Shown here: in pieces, positions 17,053 to 26,531 of the stretch
Numbering within the stretch: position 1 is the first letter of the stretch
Layout of the letters: every line of letters starts with the position of its first letter
Assembly (NCBI GenBank): GCA_934630515.1
Contig: CAKTVV010000003.1
Location: 124,001-188,000 of the forward strand
Reading direction: 5' to 3'
Source: an uncultured Eubacteriales bacterium
Lineage (GTDB): Bacteria > Bacillota > Clostridia > Oscillospirales > Acutalibacteraceae
DNA length: 64,000 bases
Translations under genes and position numbers: made by a program
The notes under the pieces: generated by a model
The model's database searches: none
What the model was told of the DNA's origin: nothing
What the model saw: only the letters and a program-made list of their open reading frames with translations

Positions 17053-19271
17053 ACTGTTCCCTCCCCGGACACGAGCCGGAAATCCTCCGCCGGGACCTCT
17101 CCGTAAGCGGTGGCTGCCGGGGCGGAGCCGTAATTCACCAGCACCGTCACGCCGTTGTCATAGCCGACGATCCGCAGCTCGCCCTCCACCGCATAGCGGC
17201 AGATATGGGCGCCGCTGACCGCCTCGGTCAGCGGGGCGATGCGGCGTACCTGCTCCCCCAGCGAGGGCAGCACATCGGCGTAATAGGCAGAACCCAGAAG
17301 TGGCGTCGCCGCATCCAGATCGGTCTTTTCAAAGGAGCCGGTCAGCGTATAGGTCAGCCCGCAGCCGGTCTCCGCCGCCCGCAGCACCGTGCGTACCGGG
17401 TCAGAGGACAGATTGACCGGCTCGCTGCCCATAGGGATACAGCCCTTGAAGACCATCTCGTAAAAGGGGATCTCCGCCGCAAACGCCGAAAAGCCGGAGC
17501 TGCTCAGCGGCACGTCAAACAGATACTCGCTGCGCACCGCCGCATACGCATTCGCCTCCGAGCCGCATAGGGATAACCCCCGCCCGGAGACCGCTGCCGC
17601 CACGGCAGCAAAATCGGTGTCGGCGCCCCCTTTTACGGCGCACCCGACACGACCGTAATCCGAATAGGCGGTGTTGCCGGCGGTGTTCAGACTGACGCCG
17701 GACAGCCCCCATTCAGCGGCGACTGCCGCCGCCTGCTCCGCCAAGGCGGACAGCCGATCCCGCCGCACCAGATAGCTGGCGGGAAAATCCGTATTGGGGC
17801 TGCGCAGCGCCGTCTGCACCGGAAACAGGCGCACCGCCTGTCGGTTGGGCGCCTTCGCCGTATCGAAAAACCGGCTGATACCGCTGCCTGAGCGGTTATA
17901 GTGGATCAGATCAAAATCAAAATACAGCGGGATCGCCTGCTCCCGGCAATAGGCGGACAAAGTCTTCAGCCCCTTGACCCCACCGGTCGCTCCGGATACG
18001 GTCAGACCGCCCGCCGGCTTATGGGCGTCCAGTCCGCCGCTGCCATAGCCTACCAGCTTCACCACCGGCTGCGTACCCGCCGCAGCCGCAGACTGCTCCA
18101 GAATCGTCTGCGCCTGCTCCAGCGTTGTCAGCGCCTGTGTTGCCCGGTAGGGCACACCCAAAAAGAACCGCTGCAGCCGGGTGCCGCCCAGCAGATTGAG
18201 ATACAGCGCCGACTCCTGAGCGACAGTCTCCTGCATCCCGCCGTCGATGAGATAGCGCCGATACCGCTGCGCCATCCCCGCATAGGACGCCTCCGTTCCC
18301 TGCAGAGGATAATATTCCACCGCCAGCAGCGGCTCCCGGTTTGTCTCCTCCGAGAAGATGCAGATATCCCGCACCGTACCGATGGTGACCTCTGTGGTCT
18401 CCGTGCCACGGATGGCAAAGGTCGCATAAACAGAGGAATACAGCACCCGCTCATTGCCCGCCTGCGCCTCCACAGAGGCGGTGGCAGCACCGGAGGTGAT
18501 CACACCCAGCAGCCCATCGTCACCGTGCTTCACCCCGAACACCGGCAGCCGCACACCGCGGGTGTTATTACGGGTCACCAGCACATTATGCGCCGGGTCT
18601 GTCCCGTACACCTCCTCGGCATAGGTCACCCCGCCGGTCACGGTATTCACATCAATCTGCGCACCACTGCCCGAAGGGACGAACAGCCAGGAATCCGGCG
18701 CATCGTTGGGTACGCTCGCCATCATGGGAGCAATGGACACACCGCACACCCGGTTTTCCTTTTCGGTTATCTCCGCCGGAACGCAGGACACACGCAGCCC
18801 GTCCTCCAGCAGCTGATAGGTGACCGGCACGCCGATCTCCAGATCGTCAAACCAATATTCCACCCGAACGCCGCCGTCCACCGGATACGCCAATATCCGT
18901 CCGTTTCGTCCGGCGCCCACCGTGGAGGTGATGGTGGAGACATCCAGCGCATTCGGCTCCGCATACTGCAGCACCAGCGCCGCCCGGGACAGCACATTGC
19001 TGCGTCCCTCGCCCGCAGCCGCCACCGCCGGTTCGGTTCCCCAGCGGCGCCCCGTCTGCCGATCCTCCAGAAACACAGCCTGCTTTTCCGCATCCCAGCG
19101 CAGGGCATATCCGGTGTTCTCCGCCACCGTGGAGGAGGTCTCCAGCGCCTCGCCGTGGGTGACCTGCGGCACGGCTGTCTCCTGCGGCGCAGCGGCGCCG
19201 CAGGCGGTCAGGCTCAGCAGCAGCCCCGCCGCCAGCAGAGCGGCTGTGAACCGCCGATCCCATTGTTTCAT
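17049..19271 (-). CDS. DUF5696-like lipoprotein of sugar ABC operons
   Basis: This 740-residue protein starts with a lipoprotein signal (LSLTAC, Cys 24). The remainder resembles the DUF5696 family: an N-terminal beta-rich part (YALRWDAEKQAVFLEDRQTGRRWG) and a central region resembling a TIM-barrel glycosidase (YFDFDLIHYNRSGSG, LSGVSLNTAGN). These proteins recur in Gram-positive sugar ABC operons beside the NHL/Yip1-type protein found here. Activity is not established; a divergent glycoside hydrolase or a sugar-capture protein is possible. The start has GGAGGAGG upstream. It lies outside the cell membrane, lipid-anchored. Confidence 0.78.
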   Translation of the reverse strand: MKQWDRRFTAALLAAGLLLSLTACGAAAPQETAVPQVTHGEALETSSTVAENTGYALRWDAEKQAVFLEDRQTGRRWGTEPAVAAAGEGRSNVLSRAALVLQYAEPNALDVSTITSTVGAGRNGRILAYPVDGGVRVEYWFDDLEIGVPVTYQLLEDGLRVSCVPAEITEKENRVCGVSIAPMMASVPNDAPDSWLFVPSGSGAQIDVNTVTGGVTYAEEVYGTDPAHNVLVTRNNTRGVRLPVFGVKHGDDGLLGVITSGAATASVEAQAGNERVLYSSVYATFAIRGTETTEVTIGTVRDICIFSEETNREPLLAVEYYPLQGTEASYAGMAQRYRRYLIDGGMQETVAQESALYLNLLGGTRLQRFFLGVPYRATQALTTLEQAQTILEQSAAAAGTQPVVKLVGYGSGGLDAHKPAGGLTVSGATGGVKGLKTLSAYCREQAIPLYFDFDLIHYNRSGSGISRFFDTAKAPNRQAVRLFPVQTALRSPNTDFPASYLVRRDRLSALAEQAAAVAAEWGLSGVSLNTAGNTAYSDYGRVGCAVKGGADTDFAAVAAAVSGRGLSLCGSEANAYAAVRSEYLFDVPLSSSGFSAFAAEIPFYEMVFKGCIPMGSEPVNLSSDPVRTVLRAAETGCGLTYTLTGSFEKTDLDAATPLLGSAYYADVLPSLGEQVRRIAPLTEAVSGAHICRYAVEGELRIVGYDNGVTVLVNYGSAPAATAYGEVPAEDFRLVSGEGTV

Positions 19272-19287
19272 CCCGTACCTCCTCCCC

Positions 19288-21405
19288 TCACCGATACACG
19301 GCCTCGGAAAACAGCGTCAGCACAAATCCGTAGCCCTGCTGCAGCAGGATGCCGACCATAAACAGCACAAACACGATAATCCCGATCCCCAGCAGCGTCA
19401 GCAGACTCGTCCATACAAACTTCCACAGGCTGAAATCGTGCATGATCATCGTGCCGATCGCCAGCAGCAGCAGGGTATACAGCAGCCCCACCGTCTGGAG
19501 GAGCCGGAGAAAGGTTCCCTCCTCCAGCAGCATCCCATGGGACAGCGGCAGCGCCACCAGCTGGGTCACGATCAGAGGGAGCAGACTGTAGGCGGTGACG
19601 GTGAGAATATCCATAAACCGTCCCTTGCCCTCAAAGAGAGAAGCCACCAGCCAGTTGACCACCACCCACAAAAGGACCAGCCCCACGGTGCGTGCCAGCA
19701 CCAGCAGCGAATTGAAGGTGGCGGCATCGTAGTCGGAAAACAGGAAGCCGCCGGCGGTCTCGCCCAGCACGCTGACGATATAATACGCAACGATCAAAAT
19801 TCCGCAGAGGACCGGCGAGCCGGTGCGTCCCTTTTCCTTCATATCGCCGAACACCCGGAAGGGATGCACCGCCACGCCGCCCAGCTCCCGCAGAGTCGCA
19901 TTGCGCACCAGCACCAGCTGCCGCTTGGTGGTATAGATCAGCCACGCCGCCAGCCCGCAGACCACCAGCAGTGCCGCCGGAAACAGCCAAATGAAATTCT
20001 GCCGGACATAGCGGTCCCGCACATACTGAAACGCCTGAGAATACAGCTCCCGGTTATCGGCGATCTTCGCATAGCGCATGGCGGTATCGTAATCTGCCTC
20101 AATAATCGCCGCCTGTGCCAGCGCCTGATACGCCAGCTGGTTTGCCCGGTCCTGCTGCAGGATCGACTCCCAGCCCGGCTTCGCCTCCTCATAACGTCCC
20201 TTCAGCGTGAGCCGCTGGCAGTCCCGCACCGCCTGTCCGTAGGCGTTGACCCGGAACACCGTCAGCGCTTTCCGGGTGCTGTCCGCCACCAGCACGTCCC
20301 GTCCGGTGGCGGCGATCGCCACCGGCTGCTGAAACGTCCCCAGCTGCGTGCCCTCAGACAGACCGCCGCCAAAGGCGGTCAGCAGATTGCTCTCCACATC
20401 GTATACAAACACCCGCCCAAACACGCTGTCCACCGCATAGATGAACCCGTCGGCATCCACATCCAGACTGAGCAGATCCTGTGCCTGGGGCTGATTGAGC
20501 AGGGTGAGCAGTCCCTCATCGGCGAAATTCACCTCGCTGTTGACGAGAATGTTCGTCCCGGCAGCGTTCAGCCGCTTGATCTGCCCGGTCTGGGTCGTGG
20601 TGCCGGTGCGTCCGGTGGTGGTGTAGATATACCCGTCGCTATCCACCGTCAAATCCGTGAATTGGTACGGCAGCTTACGCATCTGCCCGCTGCGCTTTTC
20701 ATTGTTGCTGAACAGACGGTCGTTGAGCCGGTCAAGGATACCGATGGTGGGGCCATAGACCTTGTTTGAGCCGTAAAAACCTCCGAAATTCCCCTCTGGG
20801 TCAAAAATCAGCGCTCCGTAATAGGAGCCGTCGCTCAGCACGTACAGATACCCCCGCCCGTCCAGAGCGAGCTTGCTGGGATGGAACAGAAAATCCTCCG
20901 GGATCAGCCCGGAATCCGGCTGGGTCAGCACCCGCTGCACCTGCCCCTGCCCATTCATCAGCAGCACCCGGCCGTTTTGCGTATCCGCCAGATAGATGTG
21001 CTCCCGGTCGGCGGCAAACACGCCCTTTGCTCCGGCAAAGCTGACGGTGCTGCCCTCCAGCACCGCCTGGTCGATCACCCCCGCCGGACGGTATTCGGCA
21101 TCCAGCAGATACAGCACCCCCTTGCCGCTGTCCAGCAGATAGGTGATGCCGTTTCCGTCCACAAACACATCCGACAGGCTCTCAAATTCCGCCTCACCGA
21201 ACGCCTCCGCCCGCACCTCCAGCAGCGGCTCATACTGCGGGCGCTGAGAAACCAGCTTGCGTGTCCCCCGGTCGTTGCGCCAATAGGTATAGCTATCGTA
21301 GGGCGTCTCCGCCGCCGCAGAAAGCGGCAGCAGCAGCGTCAGAGCCAGAGCCAGCAGACAAGCCGTCCACCGGAAGCTCCGCCCTGTATTTTTCTGCTTT
21401 TGCAC
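19288..21405 (-). CDS. NHL-repeat / TPR / Yip1-type membrane protein
   Basis: This 705-residue protein has a signal peptide, then repeated NHL-like blades (for example VFVDGNGITYLLDSGKG and LALDGRGYLYVLSDG) that suggest a six-bladed propeller to about residue 385. A TPR-like helical segment follows (GRYEEAKPGWESILQQD). The C-terminus has one transmembrane helix plus a five-helix domain like Yip1. I chose GTG at 21405 because GGAAAGGAAG is correctly spaced, although the frame is open further up. The propeller would face outside. It sits between the two permease pairs, so a sensing or transporter-accessory role is plausible but unproven. Confidence 0.78.
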   Translation of the reverse strand: MQKQKNTGRSFRWTACLLALALTLLLPLSAAAETPYDSYTYWRNDRGTRKLVSQRPQYEPLLEVRAEAFGEAEFESLSDVFVDGNGITYLLDSGKGVLYLLDAEYRPAGVIDQAVLEGSTVSFAGAKGVFAADREHIYLADTQNGRVLLMNGQGQVQRVLTQPDSGLIPEDFLFHPSKLALDGRGYLYVLSDGSYYGALIFDPEGNFGGFYGSNKVYGPTIGILDRLNDRLFSNNEKRSGQMRKLPYQFTDLTVDSDGYIYTTTGRTGTTTQTGQIKRLNAAGTNILVNSEVNFADEGLLTLLNQPQAQDLLSLDVDADGFIYAVDSVFGRVFVYDVESNLLTAFGGGLSEGTQLGTFQQPVAIAATGRDVLVADSTRKALTVFRVNAYGQAVRDCQRLTLKGRYEEAKPGWESILQQDRANQLAYQALAQAAIIEADYDTAMRYAKIADNRELYSQAFQYVRDRYVRQNFIWLFPAALLVVCGLAAWLIYTTKRQLVLVRNATLRELGGVAVHPFRVFGDMKEKGRTGSPVLCGILIVAYYIVSVLGETAGGFLFSDYDAATFNSLLVLARTVGLVLLWVVVNWLVASLFEGKGRFMDILTVTAYSLLPLIVTQLVALPLSHGMLLEEGTFLRLLQTVGLLYTLLLLAIGTMIMHDFSLWKFVWTSLLTLLGIGIIVFVLFMVGILLQQGYGFVLTLFSEAVYR

Positions 21406-21442
21406 GGTGTCCACTTCCTTTCCCGGATCCCGCCGGCTCCGC

Positions 21443-22330
21443 TTATTCCTTGATACCGGCACTGCTCATCGTCTCCATGATGCTGCACTGAGAGATCCAG
21501 TACATAACGATGGGAGGGAGCATCATGATCACGCCCATGGCTGCCATATTGCCGGAACGGGCGATGCCGGCTCCGGCGATCTGCGCCACGCAATAGGGCA
21601 GTGTTTTTAACGACTCCGACAGAATCGTGCCGCTCGCCACCGCCGACCACAAAGACTGGAACGACAACAGCGCCAGCGTCAGCCATGCGGGACGGATCAG
21701 CGGCATCACGATCTGCCACAGGATGCGGAACGAGCCGGCGCCGTCGATACGGGCTGCCTCCAGCAGCGCATCCGGGATGCCGGAGTCGATATACTGCTTC
21801 ATCAGAAACACACCCACCGCCGAGGGAACGGCAGGCAGAATATACGCCCAATAGGTGTCCACGATCCCCATCCGCACGGTGATCAAATACTGGGGGATCG
21901 CCAGCGTGGTGCCGTTATACATCAGCGAAAACTGCACGATCCAGAACAGCACCGCCATCACCCGCAGCCGGGATTTGGACAGTGCAAACGCCGCCATGGA
22001 CGCCGTCAGCACATGCAGCACGGTAGTGACGATCGCCACAAAAAAGCTATTAAACACATACCGCAGAAACGGCACCTGCAGCCCCGTCACCAGCGAGGGC
22101 AGGGTGATGTAGTTTCCCAGCGTCGGACGCCGCACCAGAAAGGTGGGCGGAAACACCAGCAGCTCATCCAGCGGCTTAAAGGAGGTGATCACGGAATACG
22201 CCAGCGGCAGCACCGAGAATATCCCCGCCGCCAGCAGAAAAACTACCATCGCCGCATTCCCGCCGCCCGAGCGGGTATACCGTTTATAATTGCCGGAACG
22301 GCCTCGCAGCCGCAAGCTGGTTTTAGTCAT
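21443..22330 (-). CDS. carbohydrate ABC permease, MalG type (second set)
   Basis: This 295-residue protein has about six transmembrane helices and the EAA-type loop DALLEAARIDGAGSFRILWQIVMP. I chose the ATG at 22330 (MTKTSLRLRG); the Shine-Dalgarno here is weak (AGTGGGG), and a longer N-terminus extending to 22402 is possible but would overlap the upstream permease gene. It pairs with the 22386-23294 permease. Confidence 0.87.
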   Translation of the reverse strand: MTKTSLRLRGRSGNYKRYTRSGGGNAAMVVFLLAAGIFSVLPLAYSVITSFKPLDELLVFPPTFLVRRPTLGNYITLPSLVTGLQVPFLRYVFNSFFVAIVTTVLHVLTASMAAFALSKSRLRVMAVLFWIVQFSLMYNGTTLAIPQYLITVRMGIVDTYWAYILPAVPSAVGVFLMKQYIDSGIPDALLEAARIDGAGSFRILWQIVMPLIRPAWLTLALLSFQSLWSAVASGTILSESLKTLPYCVAQIAGAGIARSGNMAAMGVIMMLPPIVMYWISQCSIMETMSSAGIKE

Positions 22331-22385
22331 CGTTGAACCCCACTCTCGTTCTGCATGGAGATACAGCCGGAACCTGTGTTTTGTC

Positions 22386-23294
22386 TCACCTTCCGGCGGC
22401 ATTCAGCACCCGGTCGATCAGAAACCGTGTAATCGCCATCAGCGCAAACAGAAACACGGAGATCGCCGCCGCATAGCCGTACTCATACCGCACCGTGCCC
22501 ACCTCACCCAAATGAGCGATGATGGTATCCACGGTGTTGTTGACGCTGGGATACCCCGCCATCTCCTTGGCAACGGCGCCGACAGAATAGCTGGATGCGA
22601 TCTGCATCACGGCGCTGAAAAGCAGCATACTGCGCATGGAGGGCAGGGTGATATACCACAGCTCCTGCCAGCGGTTGCGGATGCCGTCGATAGCGCCCGC
22701 CTCATACATATCCTCGCCTACGTTCTGCAGACCCGCCATATTGGCTAAAAACGAAATGCCCATGCTGGACCAAAGCTGCACGAGCAGCACGATCCCGGTA
22801 ATATACTGCGAATCCCGCAGCCACTGAACCGGCTCCGTAATCAACCCGAAGGACAGCAGAACGCTGTTCAGATAACCGTAGCTGTCGCCGGAAAACAGGA
22901 TCTTCCAAAACAGATAACCTCCGCCTGCCAGCGCCGGAGAATAGATCAAAAACGAGAAGAACGTGCGCAGCCCCCGGGGAAACTCGTTAATGCACCACGC
23001 CATAAGAAACGCCAGTGCAAAGCCGCCGGGACCGGTGACGATGGCGAAAAACAGGGTATTCTTCAACACCGTCAGAAACGCCTCGTCGTCCATAAACATA
23101 CGCAGATAGTTCTCCATGCCCACAAAGCTGGGCGGAGTCAGTGTGTCGTAATGGAACAGACTCAGCACCACCGACGACCCCACCGGCAGGAGGATGAAAA
23201 TGAAAAAGAGGATAAAAAACGGCGACAGCATAACCAGATATGCCAACTCGTTTTTCCAGTCCGCAGCATTGCGCCGGACGGTCTTGTGCCTCAA
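22386..23294 (-). CDS. carbohydrate ABC permease, MalF type (second set)
   Basis: This 302-residue protein has six predicted transmembrane helices and the loop EDMYEAGAIDGIRNRWQELW. No ATG is available: the start is TTG at 23294 with AAAGGAGG eight bases upstream. It follows the 968-residue solute-binding protein by 24 bases, so these are a transport unit. Confidence 0.88.
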   Translation of the reverse strand: MRHKTVRRNAADWKNELAYLVMLSPFFILFFIFILLPVGSSVVLSLFHYDTLTPPSFVGMENYLRMFMDDEAFLTVLKNTLFFAIVTGPGGFALAFLMAWCINEFPRGLRTFFSFLIYSPALAGGGYLFWKILFSGDSYGYLNSVLLSFGLITEPVQWLRDSQYITGIVLLVQLWSSMGISFLANMAGLQNVGEDMYEAGAIDGIRNRWQELWYITLPSMRSMLLFSAVMQIASSYSVGAVAKEMAGYPSVNNTVDTIIAHLGEVGTVRYEYGYAAAISVFLFALMAITRFLIDRVLNAAGR

Positions 23295-23318
23295 ATGAAA
23301 TTCCTCCTTTACAGCCGG

Positions 23319-26225
23319 TCACCGATCCCCGGCGGGATATTCCCGCATCTTCCGGGCGATCTCCCGGTTGGCGATCTCGCTCCACTTAAACAGCATATCC
23401 TTGGGGCGCTTGCCGTTGCTGGTGACATTCCAGAATGCCTGATCGATGGCACGGCTCATATAGTAGCCGCCGGGCAGCTCGGGATACTCATCCACGCTCT
23501 GCCCCTGCTGCTCCAAGGTCTTCAGCGTTTCCGCCTTCCACGACAGGCGGCTCAGCGCCGCCTGATTGGACACCGCCTGCCGCCCGGTGGCGCCCAGCCG
23601 GTTCTCCATCCCCTGAGAATAGCGCACCTGCGTATCCGCCGATGTCCACCATTTCAGCAGCTTCCACGCCGCCTCGGGGTGCGCCGAGCGGCGCACGATG
23701 GCTGCTCCCGACCCGGAGGCAGCATCGGTGCGGTCAATGGTGCCGTCCGCCTGCCGCACGCCCGGCAGCGGGGCAATATCCCACCGCCCCCGGATATCCG
23801 GCGCCATCTCATCCAGCGTCGTATACAGGGTATACGGCTGGATGCCCAGCGGCATCAGTCCGGAACGGAACTGGTTATAGAAATCCGCCGTCAGCGGAAA
23901 GCCCTTTTTCGTATAAAAATCGGTCAGCTGGGTGAATACCTCCAGCACATCCGGTTCGCCCAGACGGCAGGCGGTCTGCTCCTCGTTATAGAGCGGCACA
24001 CCGTATTGCAGCAGCATGGTGGGCAGCAGGCTCATACCGGCAATGCCGGAGCTCATCATCTCCGGACCGGACAGAGCGGTATAGGGCAGCCCCACCTGCA
24101 TATTGTTGCGCATCAGCTCGGCAGCCACCTGCGCATATTCCTCCCAGGTCTGGGGTACCGACAGCCCCATCGCCTGAAAAATATCCCGCCGGTAGAACTG
24201 CACCCGAAAGCTCTGGGAATCCGGCAGCGCATAGCAGCCGCCGTTATATTGATACGGGAGGCAGGCATTGGCACGAAACCGCCCGACTACCTCGTCAAAG
24301 TCGGAAAACTGTGTCAGATCCAGCAGCGCATCCCGAATCGCCAGATTGACCGGATCGGCATGCGCCATTCCGAAGGAGCAATCGGGGAAATCACCGGACA
24401 GCAGCCCCTGCACCAGCGAGGTATTCACCAGCTTCACATCCACCTCGATGTGTTCAGTAGCCGTGAAGGAATCCCGCAGCAGAGACTGCACCACCTGCAC
24501 CTGATCAAAGCTGCTGCTGAGCCACAGCGTCAGCCGCTCGCCGGTGTCTCCGCCGGACGCCGTCCCGTAATCCCGGGAAAAGGAATGGGCAAACCGCTGC
24601 ACGGTATAGCGCAGAGAGCGGAAAAATCCGGTGCTGCGGGCAGCCCCCTCCGTGCCGGGCGCCTGCAGATACAGCGCATCGATCGCCAGCGGCATGGAAG
24701 TCATCTCATAGAGCCAGGAGCTGACGGTGTTATAGTTGGAATAGTAATTGCTCTTATACTGGTGCGCTGCATAGGGATTTTCCAGCATGATGGTGATCAC
24801 CCGACGCATGTTGTTCAGGGACGCCACCAGATTGCCGCTGTGAGTGCCGGTCTGCTGCTCGATCTGCGCCGCCAGCTGCTCCAGCCGACCAGCGATATCC
24901 TCCAGCGTCTCGTTAAACTGCGGGATCTGCCGGAACAGCTCATAGCTGCGGTTGGCGTCCGGAAACTCGCCGGTGATCATATGGATCTGTATGTACAGGT
25001 CGCCGATATCCTCCACCAGCCGCTCCAGCGCCGTGCGGGAGCTTGCCATGGAGCCAATGCTGACGCTCAGGGACAGTTCATGCTCCCCGGCGGTCAGATA
25101 CAGCCGGTACGGCTCCCCCTTCCCGGCGGAAAAATCTGTGTATGCCCAGCCGTTTTCATAGGAAAACGCCCACGTCTCCGCCTCGGCAAAGGGCGTCTGC
25201 CCATCGATCTGCAGGGAGCGGTAGGACACGCCGTTGACGACGGTATTCTGCCGATAGGTGGCGCCCAATCGGTAATAGCCATCCTGCGGCACCGTGATCC
25301 GCCAGACAACGGTTTGCCCGAGGCTCTTCCAGCCCGTGCCGCCGATGTAATTGAGCACCGTGCGGGTGGGGTCCGTCGGGCGGATCCCGGCGCTGTCCGT
25401 ATCCGCCTGGGGCAGCAGCGAGGAGGCGGATTTATACAGGGCATCCTCCCCCTCGATGACGATCGGCGCCCCGGTGTAATCCACCCCGGCGGGCTGCTGT
25501 ACCTGTGCATACGGGACGGCTGCCGCCGCCGGCTCCAAACAAATGCAGCGCAGCAGGAACGGCTCCGATACGGCGACCAGCTCCAACTCATGCGCCCCGG
25601 CGGTCAGGCGCAGCACATAGGCACCGTTATGCCGTCCGACCACATCCTGTGCCGCCCGCTCCGTGTACTGCTCCACCTCTATCTGCTCGGGAACCGATTC
25701 GTTTCCCTGACTGTCGGTCTGCCGCCGGGCATCCGTCCACAAGCGGGGAAAGGACAGCTCCCGTGCCTCGGAGAAGGGATAGCTGCCGTCCAGCCGCAGC
25801 CCCAGCCGGATATCTCCCGCCCGACCGGGCAGCGGACAGTAGGTCAGCCGCACCGTATACAGGCCGTCGGCATCCACCGAAAAGCGCCAAGACACCGCTC
25901 CGGCTTCGCTGCTCCAGCGTATGGCGCCGTCAGCGTCCGGCTCCGGGGCGACCCCGGCGCCGGAATCGACCGCATAAGCGGCGCCCGGCAGCACGATCGG
26001 TGCGGCGCCAACGTCCACCCCGGTATGCGCCGCCGCATAGTCGGTATAATCCGGCTCGGCAGATCCCGATGAAGCCGTCCGGGACGTTTCCCCGGTGGCA
26101 GACACGGTCTGCGCCTGCACTGCCGGCTGCACCGAAGCCAATCCGCCCGCCAGCGACAGCGCCAGACAGACGGTCAGCACCCCGGCCATGCGCCGCCGCA
26201 GCCCGAACCAGATCGTGTTTTTCAT
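23319..26225 (-). CDS. giant extracellular solute-binding protein with N-terminal glycan-binding-like domains
   Basis: This 968-residue protein has a Sec signal peptide (cleavage near PAVQAQT) without a lipobox cysteine. Residues about 45-400 hold two beta-sandwich regions: each has a WRF/WRI...DGxYxxRLxY pattern and a HELxL strand, as in CBM6/35-like domains. A helical linker of about 130 residues follows. From about residue 560 to the end is a family-1 solute-binding fold (RLTLWLSSSFDQVQVVQSLL). It is about twice the usual length. The start at 26225 has GGAGGG upstream. It is the first gene of the operon, opposite the AraC regulator. It may bind polymer with its N-terminus and pass oligosaccharides to the permeases. 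Confidence 0.82.
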   Translation of the reverse strand: MKNTIWFGLRRRMAGVLTVCLALSLAGGLASVQPAVQAQTVSATGETSRTASSGSAEPDYTDYAAAHTGVDVGAAPIVLPGAAYAVDSGAGVAPEPDADGAIRWSSEAGAVSWRFSVDADGLYTVRLTYCPLPGRAGDIRLGLRLDGSYPFSEARELSFPRLWTDARRQTDSQGNESVPEQIEVEQYTERAAQDVVGRHNGAYVLRLTAGAHELELVAVSEPFLLRCICLEPAAAAVPYAQVQQPAGVDYTGAPIVIEGEDALYKSASSLLPQADTDSAGIRPTDPTRTVLNYIGGTGWKSLGQTVVWRITVPQDGYYRLGATYRQNTVVNGVSYRSLQIDGQTPFAEAETWAFSYENGWAYTDFSAGKGEPYRLYLTAGEHELSLSVSIGSMASSRTALERLVEDIGDLYIQIHMITGEFPDANRSYELFRQIPQFNETLEDIAGRLEQLAAQIEQQTGTHSGNLVASLNNMRRVITIMLENPYAAHQYKSNYYSNYNTVSSWLYEMTSMPLAIDALYLQAPGTEGAARSTGFFRSLRYTVQRFAHSFSRDYGTASGGDTGERLTLWLSSSFDQVQVVQSLLRDSFTATEHIEVDVKLVNTSLVQGLLSGDFPDCSFGMAHADPVNLAIRDALLDLTQFSDFDEVVGRFRANACLPYQYNGGCYALPDSQSFRVQFYRRDIFQAMGLSVPQTWEEYAQVAAELMRNNMQVGLPYTALSGPEMMSSGIAGMSLLPTMLLQYGVPLYNEEQTACRLGEPDVLEVFTQLTDFYTKKGFPLTADFYNQFRSGLMPLGIQPYTLYTTLDEMAPDIRGRWDIAPLPGVRQADGTIDRTDAASGSGAAIVRRSAHPEAAWKLLKWWTSADTQVRYSQGMENRLGATGRQAVSNQAALSRLSWKAETLKTLEQQGQSVDEYPELPGGYYMSRAIDQAFWNVTSNGKRPKDMLFKWSEIANREIARKMREYPAGDR

Positions 26226-26368
26226 CGTGTATCCCTCCGTCCGCAACCGGTGGCGAAAACAATCCGACGCCGCCCACGTTCGCCGCTGCTCCCGGTCTTA
26301 TCATTTGGCTTTGACGAATTACCAAACAAATTCAAGATTTTTCGTGAATTTTGCACCCTTTTGCCTAC

Positions 26369-26397
26369 ATTTTAATCATTTCCACTACCCCGTTCAA
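26369..26397 (-). promoter_or_regulatory. candidate promoter of the polysaccharide-utilisation operon
   Basis: Read on the minus strand: TTGAAC, 17 bases, TAAAAT. It lies about 145 bases before the first gene, leaving a long leader. The surrounding 26280-26470 is AT-rich and contains TTGACAAATG, which may be a second -35 or part of an operator. Confidence 0.55.
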
Positions 26398-26449
26398 TGG
26401 TTAAAAGTTTGTTTCATTTGTCAAAATGTTGTCGTTTCACCGGAGACGG

Positions 26450-26478
26450 TTGTCATAATCGGTTAAAAACTGTAGACT
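26450..26478 (+). promoter_or_regulatory. candidate promoter of the AraC regulator gene
   Basis: TTGTCA, a 17-base spacer and TAGACT lie about 55 bases before the AraC start. It is back to back with the operon promoter, so one regulator site could control both. Confidence 0.5.
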
Positions 26479-26531
26479 ATATGCAATGAACCTGCCCATC
26501 ATCCTACGCTTTTGTGAAAAGAGGCTTACCC

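Noticed and set aside
23151..26072. Very long open frame on the plus strand opposite the solute-binding protein
   Set aside because: Composition is typical of an antisense shadow in GC-rich DNA (rich in His, Arg, Gln); no ribosome site or signal, and the minus-strand gene has clear domains.
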